A stretch of DNA of 64,000 nucleotides from an uncultured Clostridia bacterium. Lineage in GTDB: Bacteria > Bacillota > Clostridia > Christensenellales > CAG-917. How positions within the stretch are numbered: the stretch's first letter is position 1; every line of letters begins with the position of its first letter. The notes below the pieces were generated by a model. It did not search any database. It was given only the letters and a program-made list of their open reading frames with translations, and was not told the origin of the DNA. A program made the translations under genes and the position numbers. The stretch lies in assembly GCA_949286725.1 (NCBI GenBank), contig CASECZ010000006.1, positions 62,001 through 126,000 of the forward strand. The letters are read 5' to 3'. Shown in pieces: positions 38,482 through 47,989 of this stretch.

Positions 38482-40847
38482 GGATATGCCGTTTCCCGAC
38501 GGGGAGAGGCAAGTCCGAAAAAGTCGGGCGACGAATACGAGAAGGAGGGGAAACAACCTTTGGAAGTCGTGCCGATGACCGTGCCGTCGCCCTTCGTCAC
38601 CGATATCTGCAAGGTGTACGTCACCTGTCTGCCGAACGAAAACGGGGTGTGCACGACGGAATAAACGGAATTCTGCGCGTTTTCGTCCGATTTTTCCTTC
38701 ATATTGTACGTTGCGCCGTCAATCTGCGATACGATTCTCGTCCCGAAGAAGTCCGAACACAACAGCGTGTAGTCGTACACGGGCTCGACCTCGAAGGACA
38801 GGGTTACTTTGTCGTCTACGACTTCGACGTCGAAATCCGCGTGCGGGTTCTCGAAACGCGACATAGAGGTATCGCCGCGGAAAGCCGCGTTGAAAATCTC
38901 CGTTCTGCGGTATTCGGACGGCGTCGAGGGCACGGCGAGGGTGAGTTTGCCGTTTTTTACGGTGGAGTAGGTGTCCACGTCGTCGACCACGATGCCCGAC
39001 GGTGCCGAAAAGTCGGAAGGAAAACCTTTGGTGTACGCGGTGCGCCATATCTTTGCCGCATGAAGCGTGGGATGCCCGCCGCCCAGTTCCGTCATCGACG
39101 CGCCCCCGTGCCATACCGCAAGAGTGCGGTCGGAGGTGTAACTCAGACTCCACGCATCGGAGTTGCGTTCGTCGTCGATTTGCACCGTTCCCGTTTTTGC
39201 CGCGACCTCGAAAGGCAACGTCGAAAGCGATTTTGCGGTGCCGTCTTGCACGGTGTCGGCAAGGCAATCCGTCATCAGATACGCCGTTTGCGGACTGACC
39301 ACCGAGGTGCGGGACGGGGTTGCGGAATAGATTTTTGCGCCGTTCTTCACAACCGACCGCACGTAGTGCGGTTTTATATAGTCGCCGCCGCGCGCAAACA
39401 CGGCATACGCTCCCGCAAGCGTGGCGGGATCGATTCCCGACGAGGTCGCTCCGAGCGCGAGCGCCAGGTTGTCGTCGGCAGAGGACAACGGCAACCCCAT
39501 TTTTTTGCCGTATTCGAGTGCTTTTGCCGTGCCCGAATAGGTGAGTACGCGCACCGCCGCCGTGTTCATCGATTTTTTGACGGCTTCGCGCGGCGTCGTG
39601 TCGCCGAAGTATATGCCGCCGAAGTTCTGCGGACGGTATCCGTTGAAATCGCAGGGTTCGTCTTTCAATGGCGTCGCGAGGGTGATTGCGCCCGTATCCA
39701 GCGCGGGAGCGTATACTGTGAGCGGTTTCATGACCGAGCCGCCCTGACGGTAAATCTCGTAGTTCAAAGTGCCGTAATGCGCCACTATTTCTCCCGTGTC
39801 GTTGTCCAGCAACAGAGCCGCGCCGTCGACGTTGTCGGCAGAGTAGTTTCCGCGGTCGGCGGTTATTTTCGCAAGTGCGTTCTGCGCGTCGGGGTCCATT
39901 GCCGTGAGTATCGTAAGCCCCGAGTTGTTCAGCTCGTATTCCGTCATATTGAGTGCGTCACACACTTCCCGTACGGCGCGCGCGACGTAAAATCTGCGGT
40001 ACGCCGCGTCGCCGCTCTCGGTCTGCGCCGATTTAAGGCGCATTTTTTCGGCTTTTGCCGCCGCACATTCCGCCTCGGTGATGTATCCCTCGCGTTGCAT
40101 GACGTCGAGCACCAGATTTCTGCGTTCGGTTGCCGCGGAAATGCTGTTGGCAGGGGAGTAACGCGACGGATTTTTGAGAATGCCCGCAAGGGTTGCCGCC
40201 TGCGCCGTGGTGAGTTCCTGCGGAGTGCACCCGAAATACTTTTCGCTCGCCGCGTTTATGCCGTATGCGCCGCCGCCGAAATAGATGACGGACAGGTACA
40301 TCGCTAGTATCTGGTCTTTGGTGTATTTTTTTTCGATTTTCATCGCGATTGCAATCTCGTTGAGCTTGCGCGAAAAGGTTTTTTCGGCGCTCAAATGCGT
40401 GTTTTTGACCAGTTGCTGGGTGATTGTCGAGGCGCCTTCGACGGTTTTTCCCGCCTTGATATTGACGCCGATGGCGCGGATTATGCCTTTCGGGTCGTAA
40501 CCGTGGTGGGAATAAAAACGCTTGTCTTCGAGCGCCACGAAGGCGGCTTTTACGGTGTCCGTAACCGTGTCGGGGTCGACGTAATTGTCCGCCGTATATT
40601 CGATTTTTTGACCGTTTGCGTCCAAAAACGTGGGCACGGCGGTTGCCGTCGGCAGCAATTCGGGACGGAATTCGGCCTTTTGAGCCCAGCCGAGAAACCC
40701 GATGTAAAGCCCGCATACGGCAAGTGCGGATACTGCGAATACGGTCAGCAATGTAAAGCCAACTATTCGCAAAATCTTTTTTCTGCGTTTTGCGGTGCGG
40801 GGAAGCGCGCCGTCAGTTTTGCTTTTTTCTTCCGCTTTTGTTTTCAT
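38478..40847 (-). CDS. Class A penicillin-binding protein (PBP1A-like)
   Basis: Bifunctional peptidoglycan glycosyltransferase/transpeptidase, 789 aa. A basic N-terminus and one membrane segment (about 26-50) are followed by the GT51 domain: ALEDKRFYSHHGYD (catalytic Glu near 106), GASTITQQLVKNT, RKLNEIAIAMKIEKKY and LAMYLSVIYFGGGAYG. The transpeptidase has SVMK (near 373), SMN (near 426) and KTGT (near 546). An approximately 150-residue beta-type extension follows. Divergent from miaB. Confidence 0.93.
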   Translation of the reverse strand: MKTKAEEKSKTDGALPRTAKRRKKILRIVGFTLLTVFAVSALAVCGLYIGFLGWAQKAEFRPELLPTATAVPTFLDANGQKIEYTADNYVDPDTVTDTVKAAFVALEDKRFYSHHGYDPKGIIRAIGVNIKAGKTVEGASTITQQLVKNTHLSAEKTFSRKLNEIAIAMKIEKKYTKDQILAMYLSVIYFGGGAYGINAASEKYFGCTPQELTTAQAATLAGILKNPSRYSPANSISAATERRNLVLDVMQREGYITEAECAAAKAEKMRLKSAQTESGDAAYRRFYVARAVREVCDALNMTEYELNNSGLTILTAMDPDAQNALAKITADRGNYSADNVDGAALLLDNDTGEIVAHYGTLNYEIYRQGGSVMKPLTVYAPALDTGAITLATPLKDEPCDFNGYRPQNFGGIYFGDTTPREAVKKSMNTAAVRVLTYSGTAKALEYGKKMGLPLSSADDNLALALGATSSGIDPATLAGAYAVFARGGDYIKPHYVRSVVKNGAKIYSATPSRTSVVSPQTAYLMTDCLADTVQDGTAKSLSTLPFEVAAKTGTVQIDDERNSDAWSLSYTSDRTLAVWHGGASMTELGGGHPTLHAAKIWRTAYTKGFPSDFSAPSGIVVDDVDTYSTVKNGKLTLAVPSTPSEYRRTEIFNAAFRGDTSMSRFENPHADFDVEVVDDKVTLSFEVEPVYDYTLLCSDFFGTRIVSQIDGATYNMKEKSDENAQNSVYSVVHTPFSFGRQVTYTLQISVTKGDGTVIGTTSKGCFPSFSYSSPDFFGLASPRRETAYP

Positions 40848-40858
40848 TAAAATTATTA

Positions 40859-40887
40859 TTGTGTTTTGCCGCGATTTTATGTATAAT
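40859..40887 (+). promoter_or_regulatory. Promoter ahead of miaB
   Basis: -35 TTGTGT (40859-40864), 17-bp spacer ending in TG, -10 TATAAT (40882-40887). Leader of about 50 nt to miaB. Confidence 0.6.
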
Positions 40888-40945
40888 AATTTAATCGTTT
40901 ATACTATTCGCGCACGCTTTCACGCGTCCTGCGCACAAAGGTGTT

Positions 40946-42292
40946 ATGTACTACAAAATCGTCACATACGGCTGCCAGATGAATGTCCACGAGTCCGAAA
41001 AAATCGCGGGATTGCTCGAAGCGGAGGGTTACAGACCCTGTGCCGACGGCGAAAACGCGGATATCGTGGTGTTCAATACTTGCTGTATTCGCGACAATGC
41101 CGAACGCCGCGCACTCGGCAATATCGGCGTGATAAAAGCGGAAAAGAAAAAAAATCCCGCGCTCGTGCTTGCCGTCGTCGGGTGTATGACGCAACAGGAC
41201 GGAGCGGCGGAAACAATCCGAAACAAATATCCTTACGTCGACATAGTGCTGGGCACGCGCGACATTTCGCTGCTTCCGTCGGAAATAAGAAAAGTGCTGT
41301 CGGCACGCGCAAAAGCGGAGAAGGGCGCAAAGAAATACCGTTGTTTCGACAACTCGTTCCCAGAGGATTATTCCGATATCGACGAGGCGACGCCCGTCGT
41401 CAGGACGAGTTTCCCGAACGCGTGGGTCAACATCATATACGGTTGCAACAACTTTTGCAGTTACTGCATCGTGCCTTACGTTCGCGGCAGAGAGCTGTCG
41501 CGCGATATGGGCAAAGTTCTCGACGAGGTGCGCCGTTGCGTGGACGAGGGTTACGGCGAGATAACGCTGCTCGGACAGAACGTGAACTCGTACGGACACG
41601 ACCTTCACGCCAAAGGCGTGAATTTTGCCGCTTTGCTCGGCGAGATAGACAAAATAGACGGCAAGTTCCGCGTGCGGTTTATGACGTCGCACCCTAAGGA
41701 CCTGACGGAGGAAGTCGCCGACGTCATGGCAGAGTCGGCAAAAATCTGCAACAACCTGCATCTTCCCGTGCAATCGGGTTCAAACAAGGTGCTTGCGGAT
41801 ATGAACCGCCGTTATACGCGTGAAAAATATCTGTCGCTGATTGATATGTTGCGAGCGAAAATGCCGGATATCGGCATCACGACGGACGTTATGGTGGGAT
41901 TTCCCACGGAAACGGAGGAAGATTTTGCCGACACCGCGGACCTTATGCGGCAGGTCAGGTATTCCAACGCGTTCACGTTCGTGTATTCGCCGCGAAAAGG
42001 CACTCCCGCCGCGGCTATGCCGCAAATTCCTTACGAGATAAAAAAACGCCGTATAGGCGAACTCATCAAACTTCAGAATTCCGTCACCAAAGAACTTTCC
42101 GAGACCTACAAAGGAGGCGTTTACGAGGTTCTCGTCGAGGACGTCGCGCCCAAATACGGAGATTCGGTGTGCGGCAGAACGGAAAGCGGCAGACTGGTCA
42201 CTTTCGGCGGCTCGCCCGACCTCGTGGGCAAGTTCGTGAACGTGAAAATCACCGAGGCGCGCTCGGCGTCGCTTTTCGGACATATCGAATGA
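40946..42292 (+). CDS. miaB: tRNA methylthiotransferase MiaB
   Basis: Radical-SAM enzyme that adds a methylthio group to i6A37 in tRNA. The N-terminal cluster Cys are in YGCQMNVHES, VFNTCCIRDNAERR and VVGCMTQQDGA; the radical-SAM motif is CNNFCSYCIVPYVRGRE; a C-terminal TRAM domain (YKGGVYEVLVEDV...) ends the protein. 448 aa. miaA, which makes its substrate, lies three genes downstream in the same run. Confidence 0.97.
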   Translation: MYYKIVTYGCQMNVHESEKIAGLLEAEGYRPCADGENADIVVFNTCCIRDNAERRALGNIGVIKAEKKKNPALVLAVVGCMTQQDGAAETIRNKYPYVDIVLGTRDISLLPSEIRKVLSARAKAEKGAKKYRCFDNSFPEDYSDIDEATPVVRTSFPNAWVNIIYGCNNFCSYCIVPYVRGRELSRDMGKVLDEVRRCVDEGYGEITLLGQNVNSYGHDLHAKGVNFAALLGEIDKIDGKFRVRFMTSHPKDLTEEVADVMAESAKICNNLHLPVQSGSNKVLADMNRRYTREKYLSLIDMLRAKMPDIGITTDVMVGFPTETEEDFADTADLMRQVRYSNAFTFVYSPRKGTPAAAMPQIPYEIKKRRIGELIKLQNSVTKELSETYKGGVYEVLVEDVAPKYGDSVCGRTESGRLVTFGGSPDLVGKFVNVKITEARSASLFGHIE

Positions 42293-42304
42293 TAAAGGTG
42301 GATT

Positions 42305-44947
42305 ATGATTGTTGACAAAAGCAAACTTTCCCCGATGATGAAACGCTATTTCGAAATCAAGGCGGATTATGAGGATTGTCTGTTGTTTTTCCGTCTCGGA
42401 GACTTTTACGAGATGTTTTTCGACGATGCGGAGACCGCGTCGCGCGTTCTCGACCTGACGCTCACGGGAAGGGACTGCGGACTGAAAGGTTCGCGCGCGC
42501 CTATGTGCGGCGTTCCGTATCACGCCGTCGATAACTATATACGCAAACTCATCGACGCGGGTTACCGCGTCGCCATATGCGAACAGCTGAGCGACCCAGC
42601 CACTTCGAAGGGGCTCGTCGACCGTGACGTCGTGCGCGTCGTGACGCCCGGCACCGTTATGGAGGAACAGATACTCGACGAGCGTTCCACCAACTACCTC
42701 GCGTCCGTGCATTGGGACAAGACGGGGTTCGGGCTTGCATGGGCGGACATCAGCACGGGAGAGTGTTACGTCTACGAATACGACGGAGACGACCGCGGCG
42801 AGAGGCTGTCCGACATTCTGTCGTCGGTAAAGCCTTCCGAATGCGTATGCAACGAGGCTTTCACGGAAGTTTATAAATCCGTCGGATATTTTGCCTCCTC
42901 CGAAGTTGTGCCGAGATGCTACCACAACTTTGCGTATCACTTCCAGAATGCCGAGAAAAAACTGTGCGCGGCGTTGGGAGTCCGTTCTCTCGATTCCTTC
43001 GAATGCGGCGACAAGGAAAAAGCCGTATGCGCGGCAGGAGGACTGTTCGAATACCTTTCGCAGACACAGAAGCGCGCGTTGGGGCAGATAAACTCGCTGA
43101 CTCTTCTGCGCGACAAATCGTTTATGTTGCTTGACGAGTCGACGCGTCGCAATCTGGAACTGACCGCTCGCGTTCGGGACGGCAAAAAGACGGGCTCGCT
43201 GTTGTGGGTGCTCGACAAGACCTGCACGGCAATGGGCGCGCGCACTCTCAAACGGTATATCGAACGTCCGCTTCAAAACGTCAAGGAAATTTCGGCGCGT
43301 CTCGACGCCGTCGAGGCTCTCGCGCAGTCGAAAGCCGCCAGGGAAAAACTCGCCGAGGCGTTCGGTCAGGTGCGCGACCTCGAAAGGTTGTGCGGCAGAC
43401 TTGCCTACGGCAACGCCACCGCGGGCGACCTTATGGCGATATCGGATACTCTGACGCAGGTGCCCGCCGTAAAAGCCGCGGCGAAGGAGTGCTCGTCGTC
43501 GTTGATATCCAGACTCAACGCCGAGATTTTCCCGCTCAAAGACGTCAACAGCGTGCTTGTGAGCGCGCTCGAACGCAAGGACAGACACACTTCGCAGGAC
43601 GGCGAGGAAATATTCGGCATAATCAAAAAAGGTTACGACGAATATCTCGACAGCCTGCGCGACATCAGAAAAACCGCAAAACAGTGGCTTTTGAACCTCG
43701 AAGCAAGCGAGCGCGAAGCAACCGGCATCAAGAACCTCAAAGTCGGCTACAATCGGGTTTTCGGCTATTATATCGAGGTGTCCAATTCCTTTTTGGACAA
43801 AGTTCCGTACCGCTTCCAGCGCAAGCAGACGCTGGTCGGCGGCGAACGCTTCGTGACCGACGAGCTCAAAGAGCTCGAAACCAAAATTCTGACTGCCGAA
43901 GAAGAAGCCGTAGCTCTCGAAAACAAAATTTTCTGCGAGCTCAAAGATATGCTGATTTCGCATCTTACCGAGTTGCAGTCCACGGCTCGCGCGATAGGCG
44001 CGCTCGACGTTCTGGTGTCGTTTGCCACCGTCGCGGTCAGGAACAATTACGTCAAACCTTCCGTCGGCGGCAAAATCAACCGCATCAAAATCGAGGAAGG
44101 CAGGCACCCCGTCGTCGAAGCGTTGCTCGACCGCGGCGCGTACGTTCCCAACGATACTTTGCTTGACGGCGACGAAAACCGCACGATGATTATAACGGGT
44201 CCCAATATGGCGGGAAAAAGCACTTATATGCGGCAGGTCGCGCTCATCGTTCTTATGGCGCACATCGGCTGTTTCGTTCCAGCAAAAAGCGCGGAAATCG
44301 CACTTACCGACAGGATTTTCACCCGTATCGGCGCAAGTGACGACCTCGCAGGCGGTCAATCCACGTTCATGGTCGAGATGATAGAGGTCGCCACCATTTT
44401 GAATTACGCCACGTCGTCGTCCTTGCTCATCCTCGACGAAATCGGCAGAGGCACGTCGACGTATGACGGTCTGAGTATCGCGTGGGCGGTGCTCGAATAC
44501 ATAACTTCCAACATAAAAGCCAAAACCCTCTTCGCCACGCACTTCCACGAACTGACAGACGCCGAAAGTTTCGGCGGCGTCAAGAACTACCGCGTGCTCG
44601 TCAGCGAAACGGGCGGCAGCATCGTATTTCTGCACAAAATCGCGCGCGGAAGCGCGTCGCGCAGTTTCGGCATCGAAGTCGCATCGCTTGCGGGCGTCAA
44701 AAAATCCGTCATCGACCACGCAAGCCGCGTTATGGCGGAACTCGAACGTCAGTCCAAAGACCGCGATACCAACAGGCTCATTCTCGCCTCGCAGGAAAAG
44801 ACCAAAGCGGTGCAGACAAGCCTCTTCGACGAGAAGGAGTCCGAAATCGAAAAGGAACTTGCCGAAATCAACGTCGACAATCTCACGCCGCTGCAAGCGC
44901 TGACCGTACTCAGCGACCTCAAAAAGAAACTTCCCGAACGGAGATGA
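42305..44947 (+). CDS. mutS: DNA mismatch repair protein MutS
   Basis: Mismatch recognition ATPase. The N-terminal mismatch-binding motif is FFRLGDFYEMFFDDA (residues about 26-40, Phe-x-Glu type FYEMF); ATPase motifs are GPNMAGKSTYMRQVALI (near 633), DLAGGQSTFMVEM and LLILDEIGRGTSTYDGLS, then FATHFHELTD. 880 aa, full length with the C-terminal helix-turn-helix. AAGGTGG precedes the ATG. mutL follows immediately. Confidence 0.97.
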   Translation: MIVDKSKLSPMMKRYFEIKADYEDCLLFFRLGDFYEMFFDDAETASRVLDLTLTGRDCGLKGSRAPMCGVPYHAVDNYIRKLIDAGYRVAICEQLSDPATSKGLVDRDVVRVVTPGTVMEEQILDERSTNYLASVHWDKTGFGLAWADISTGECYVYEYDGDDRGERLSDILSSVKPSECVCNEAFTEVYKSVGYFASSEVVPRCYHNFAYHFQNAEKKLCAALGVRSLDSFECGDKEKAVCAAGGLFEYLSQTQKRALGQINSLTLLRDKSFMLLDESTRRNLELTARVRDGKKTGSLLWVLDKTCTAMGARTLKRYIERPLQNVKEISARLDAVEALAQSKAAREKLAEAFGQVRDLERLCGRLAYGNATAGDLMAISDTLTQVPAVKAAAKECSSSLISRLNAEIFPLKDVNSVLVSALERKDRHTSQDGEEIFGIIKKGYDEYLDSLRDIRKTAKQWLLNLEASEREATGIKNLKVGYNRVFGYYIEVSNSFLDKVPYRFQRKQTLVGGERFVTDELKELETKILTAEEEAVALENKIFCELKDMLISHLTELQSTARAIGALDVLVSFATVAVRNNYVKPSVGGKINRIKIEEGRHPVVEALLDRGAYVPNDTLLDGDENRTMIITGPNMAGKSTYMRQVALIVLMAHIGCFVPAKSAEIALTDRIFTRIGASDDLAGGQSTFMVEMIEVATILNYATSSSLLILDEIGRGTSTYDGLSIAWAVLEYITSNIKAKTLFATHFHELTDAESFGGVKNYRVLVSETGGSIVFLHKIARGSASRSFGIEVASLAGVKKSVIDHASRVMAELERQSKDRDTNRLILASQEKTKAVQTSLFDEKESEIEKELAEINVDNLTPLQALTVLSDLKKKLPERR

Positions 44948-44949
44948 TT

Positions 44950-46944
44950 ATGGGTAAAATCAACATTCTGCAACCGGATGTTTTCAATATGATTTCCGCG
45001 GGCGAAGTCGTAGAAAGACCCGCCTCCGTCGTCAAGGAACTCGTCGAAAACGCAATCGACGCAGGCGCGACGGAAATCGACGTGTACATCGAAGAAGGCG
45101 GAATTCGCCGCATTACCGTGAGTGACAACGGCATAGGAATAGCCAAAGACGATATGCGCACGGCGTTTATGCCGCACGCCACCAGCAAACTCAAAGAGAT
45201 CGTGGATCTCGACACCATATCGACGCTGGGTTTCCGCGGCGAAGCGCTTGCAAGCATCGCGTCCGTTAGCGAAGTCACGATGATATCCCGCGCAACCGGG
45301 AGCGACTGCGCAAGGAAAATCCGCCTTGCGGCGGGAAAAGTCACGGAAGAATGCGACGACAGCCGTGCGCGCGGAACCATCATCACGGTGGAAAACCTGT
45401 TTTATAACACGCCCGCGCGACTGAAATTCCTCAAAAAACCTTCCACCGAACAGGGATACGTTGCCGACGCAATGGAGAAAATCGCGTTGGCAAACCCCGC
45501 TTTGAAACTGACTTTTTCCTGCGAAAACGGCAATTTGCTCACTCAGGAAGGCGGTGATTTGCGCGATTCGATGATGTCTGTTTATCCGAACCTCGACATC
45601 GACCGTTTCATACTTGTGGACCGCACGTCCTCGGCTGGTATTTCCGTCAAAGGTTACGTGTCCGAAATCGATTATACAGCGCCCACGCGCGCTCGTCAGA
45701 CCGTCATCGTGAACGGACGTGTCGTCGTCAACGACACCGTTGCGACCGCAGTCGACAAGGCATACCGCGATTACCTCGTCAAACGCACTTTTCCAATGTA
45801 CGTTCTCGACATAGTCGTGCCTTTCGACGAGGTTGACGTCAACGTACATCCCGCAAAAGCCGAGGTGCGTTTCAGGAACAAAAACGCCGTGTTCGGTGCC
45901 GTTCTGCGTGCCGTCGAAGAAGCCATTTTGAGCACGTTCGGAGCCGAAAAACACGGTTTCGAACGCATTTCGGAGCAAGAAAACGCCGCAAAAACGGCAA
46001 ATTCGACCGAAAATTACGAACAAACACGCATAGACACCGCATCGCTTTACGACGAGGAAATCCCCGACAACAAAACGGATTTTTCTTCCGTCTGTCAGGA
46101 CGTTTCGCGCTCCGACGCCGACGCGTCCGCGTCGCCAAAACGCGATTTCGACATCTCGTCATTTCTCAATCTCAACCCGTATTCGTCCTCGCGTCGAAAC
46201 GGCTCGGAACGGCCTTCCGTGCGTTACGCCGCCGACAATCAGGTCGGCATCTACAAGGACGCTGACGTTGCCGAAAAGGCTCCTTACGACGAAGCGTATG
46301 CGCTTGCGCGCATCAACGAGGACAACAAAGAGGATTTTGCGAATAGTTTGAAAAACCGTTTCAGACTGTTCGACGGCGCCGTCGTCGGTCAGATTTTCGA
46401 CACCTATCTGATTGTCGAACGTGCCGACGTCGTCTATATCATCGACCAGCACGCCGCACACGAGCGCGTTTTGTACGATAAACTGATAAACAGTCTTTCT
46501 CCCGAGTATTCGCAATCCCTTCTCATTCCGTACAAATTGAAACTCAGCGGGAAAGAGGAGGAATATTTCGAAAAAATTCTGCCCGAGCTCAACGCAATGG
46601 GATTTGAAATTGAGAAAAAGACGGGATACTACATTATTTATGCCGTTCCCGAACCCGTTGTCAGAATGGATTTCGACAAATTCACCGCAAAACTTTTCGA
46701 GAACATGCTCGACGACGGCGAAATAGGCATAAAGTCAATTTTGCGCGAAACCGTATGCCGTGACGCCTGCCGCGCCGCGATAAAAGGCGGCGACGCGCTC
46801 ACCAGGCGGCAGATTGAATATCTGCTGTCCAATCTTATGGACGAAGGCGGCAATCTGCCGTCCAAATGTCCCCACGGCAGACCCGCAGTCGTTGCGCTGA
46901 CAAAACGCGATATCGAAAAAATGTTCAAGAGGATAGTCAAATGA
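44950..46944 (+). CDS. mutL: DNA mismatch repair protein MutL
   Basis: GHKL ATPase and nicking endonuclease partner of MutS. N-terminal motifs: VKELVENAIDAGATEI, VSDNGIGI, HATSKL, GFRGEALASIASVS. A variable linker (about 335-455) is followed by the C-terminal domain with DQHAAHERVLYD, CRDACRAAIKGG and KCPHGRP, the nuclease-type metal-site motifs; the last Glu of DQHA-x2-E-x4-E is Asp here. ATG 44950 has CGGAG 6 nt upstream; ATG 44944 is too close. 664 aa. Confidence 0.96.
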   Translation: MGKINILQPDVFNMISAGEVVERPASVVKELVENAIDAGATEIDVYIEEGGIRRITVSDNGIGIAKDDMRTAFMPHATSKLKEIVDLDTISTLGFRGEALASIASVSEVTMISRATGSDCARKIRLAAGKVTEECDDSRARGTIITVENLFYNTPARLKFLKKPSTEQGYVADAMEKIALANPALKLTFSCENGNLLTQEGGDLRDSMMSVYPNLDIDRFILVDRTSSAGISVKGYVSEIDYTAPTRARQTVIVNGRVVVNDTVATAVDKAYRDYLVKRTFPMYVLDIVVPFDEVDVNVHPAKAEVRFRNKNAVFGAVLRAVEEAILSTFGAEKHGFERISEQENAAKTANSTENYEQTRIDTASLYDEEIPDNKTDFSSVCQDVSRSDADASASPKRDFDISSFLNLNPYSSSRRNGSERPSVRYAADNQVGIYKDADVAEKAPYDEAYALARINEDNKEDFANSLKNRFRLFDGAVVGQIFDTYLIVERADVVYIIDQHAAHERVLYDKLINSLSPEYSQSLLIPYKLKLSGKEEEYFEKILPELNAMGFEIEKKTGYYIIYAVPEPVVRMDFDKFTAKLFENMLDDGEIGIKSILRETVCRDACRAAIKGGDALTRRQIEYLLSNLMDEGGNLPSKCPHGRPAVVALTKRDIEKMFKRIVK

Positions 46945-47939
46945 CCGCCGAAACGCTTTCCGAAAAGACGGCGGTCGAAGACGCTTCGATGTTCCGCGCA
47001 CCCAACGCCGTATTCGTCGTCGGACCCACTGCGTCCGGGAAATCCGAGTTTGCGTTTCGTCTGGCAAAGGAATTAAACGGCGTGGTGATTTCCGCCGACA
47101 GTATGCAGATATACCGCGGACTCGACGTCGGCACGGCAAAAGAAACGCCCGCCCGACGCGCCGAAGTGCCTCACGAAATGATAGACGTCGTGGACAAAAC
47201 CGACGAATTTTCGGTTGCGGCGTATGCCGAAATGGCGAAATCCTGCGTAAAAAAGGCACAAAACGAAGGGAAACTGCCCATAATCGCAGGAGGAACGGGT
47301 CTGTATGTCGAAGCCTTGCTTTATCCCATGAAGTTCGGCGGTTCGGACAAGAATGCCGAACTCAGAGCCTCGCTCGAAGACGAATGCGAAGAAAAAGGCG
47401 CGCACGTCCTGTATGACAAACTGCGGGCTCTCGACCCCGTTACTGCGGACAGACTGCACCCGAACGACGTCAAACGCGTCATACGCGCGCTGGAAATCGT
47501 ACTGACAACGGGAAAACCGATGTCGCAGACAAAGGACGAACGACCCGAACCGACTTCCGACGACGTCATAATGGTGGCGTTCGGTTGTAAAGACCGCGCC
47601 GCGTTGTACGCCCGCATCGACGCACGCGTCGACGAAATGATAAGAAACGGACTTGTGCGTGAAGTGGCGTCCATAGGCACGTTCAACTGTCAGAGTATGC
47701 AAGCGATAGGCTACAAGGAGTTTTCGGGTTACGAGCTCATACGGGACGGCGAAATCGTGCTTTCGGAAGACGAACTGAAAGAAATTGCGGAAAAAATCAA
47801 GAAAAACACGCGCAATTACGCCAAACGTCAACTCACGTGGTTCAGAAGATATCCTTTTGCGCGTTGGTTTGAAGCAGGGGACTTCGCTTCTGCCGCAGGA
47901 TATGTGAAAAACCGACTGAACAGTGGAAATCGGACATAA
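46941..47939 (+). CDS. miaA: tRNA dimethylallyltransferase MiaA
   Basis: Prenylates A37 of tRNAs reading UNN codons. P-loop FVVGPTASGKSEFAFRLA (near 25-40), NGVVISADSMQIYRGLDVGTAK, and GGTGLYVEALLYP are family motifs. 332 aa, including an extra approximately 15 residues before the usual N-terminus. ATG overlaps the mutL stop. Its dimethylallyl diphosphate comes from the IspG/IspH pathway also encoded in this window. Confidence 0.96.
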   Translation: MTAETLSEKTAVEDASMFRAPNAVFVVGPTASGKSEFAFRLAKELNGVVISADSMQIYRGLDVGTAKETPARRAEVPHEMIDVVDKTDEFSVAAYAEMAKSCVKKAQNEGKLPIIAGGTGLYVEALLYPMKFGGSDKNAELRASLEDECEEKGAHVLYDKLRALDPVTADRLHPNDVKRVIRALEIVLTTGKPMSQTKDERPEPTSDDVIMVAFGCKDRAALYARIDARVDEMIRNGLVREVASIGTFNCQSMQAIGYKEFSGYELIRDGEIVLSEDELKEIAEKIKKNTRNYAKRQLTWFRRYPFARWFEAGDFASAAGYVKNRLNSGNRT

Positions 47940-47972
47940 AGTATTATCAAAAATAACGAAATTTAGAATACT
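47938..47972. repeat. 35-bp two-part motif, copy b (before ynbB)
   Basis: AAAGTATT-N17-TTAGAATACT, located between the miaA stop and the ynbB ribosome-binding site (AAAGGA at 47977). Confidence 0.55.
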
Positions 47973-47989
47973 ATCGAAAGGAACTGAGA

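Noticed and set aside
38400..40307. Plus-strand frame of 635 codons opposite the PBP gene
   Set aside because: Arg-rich shadow of the penicillin-binding protein, which has all catalytic motifs on the minus strand.
41780..44896. Minus-strand open frame of over 1,000 codons
   Set aside because: It runs antisense through mutS (and into miaB), has no family motifs and arises from the codon bias of the real genes.
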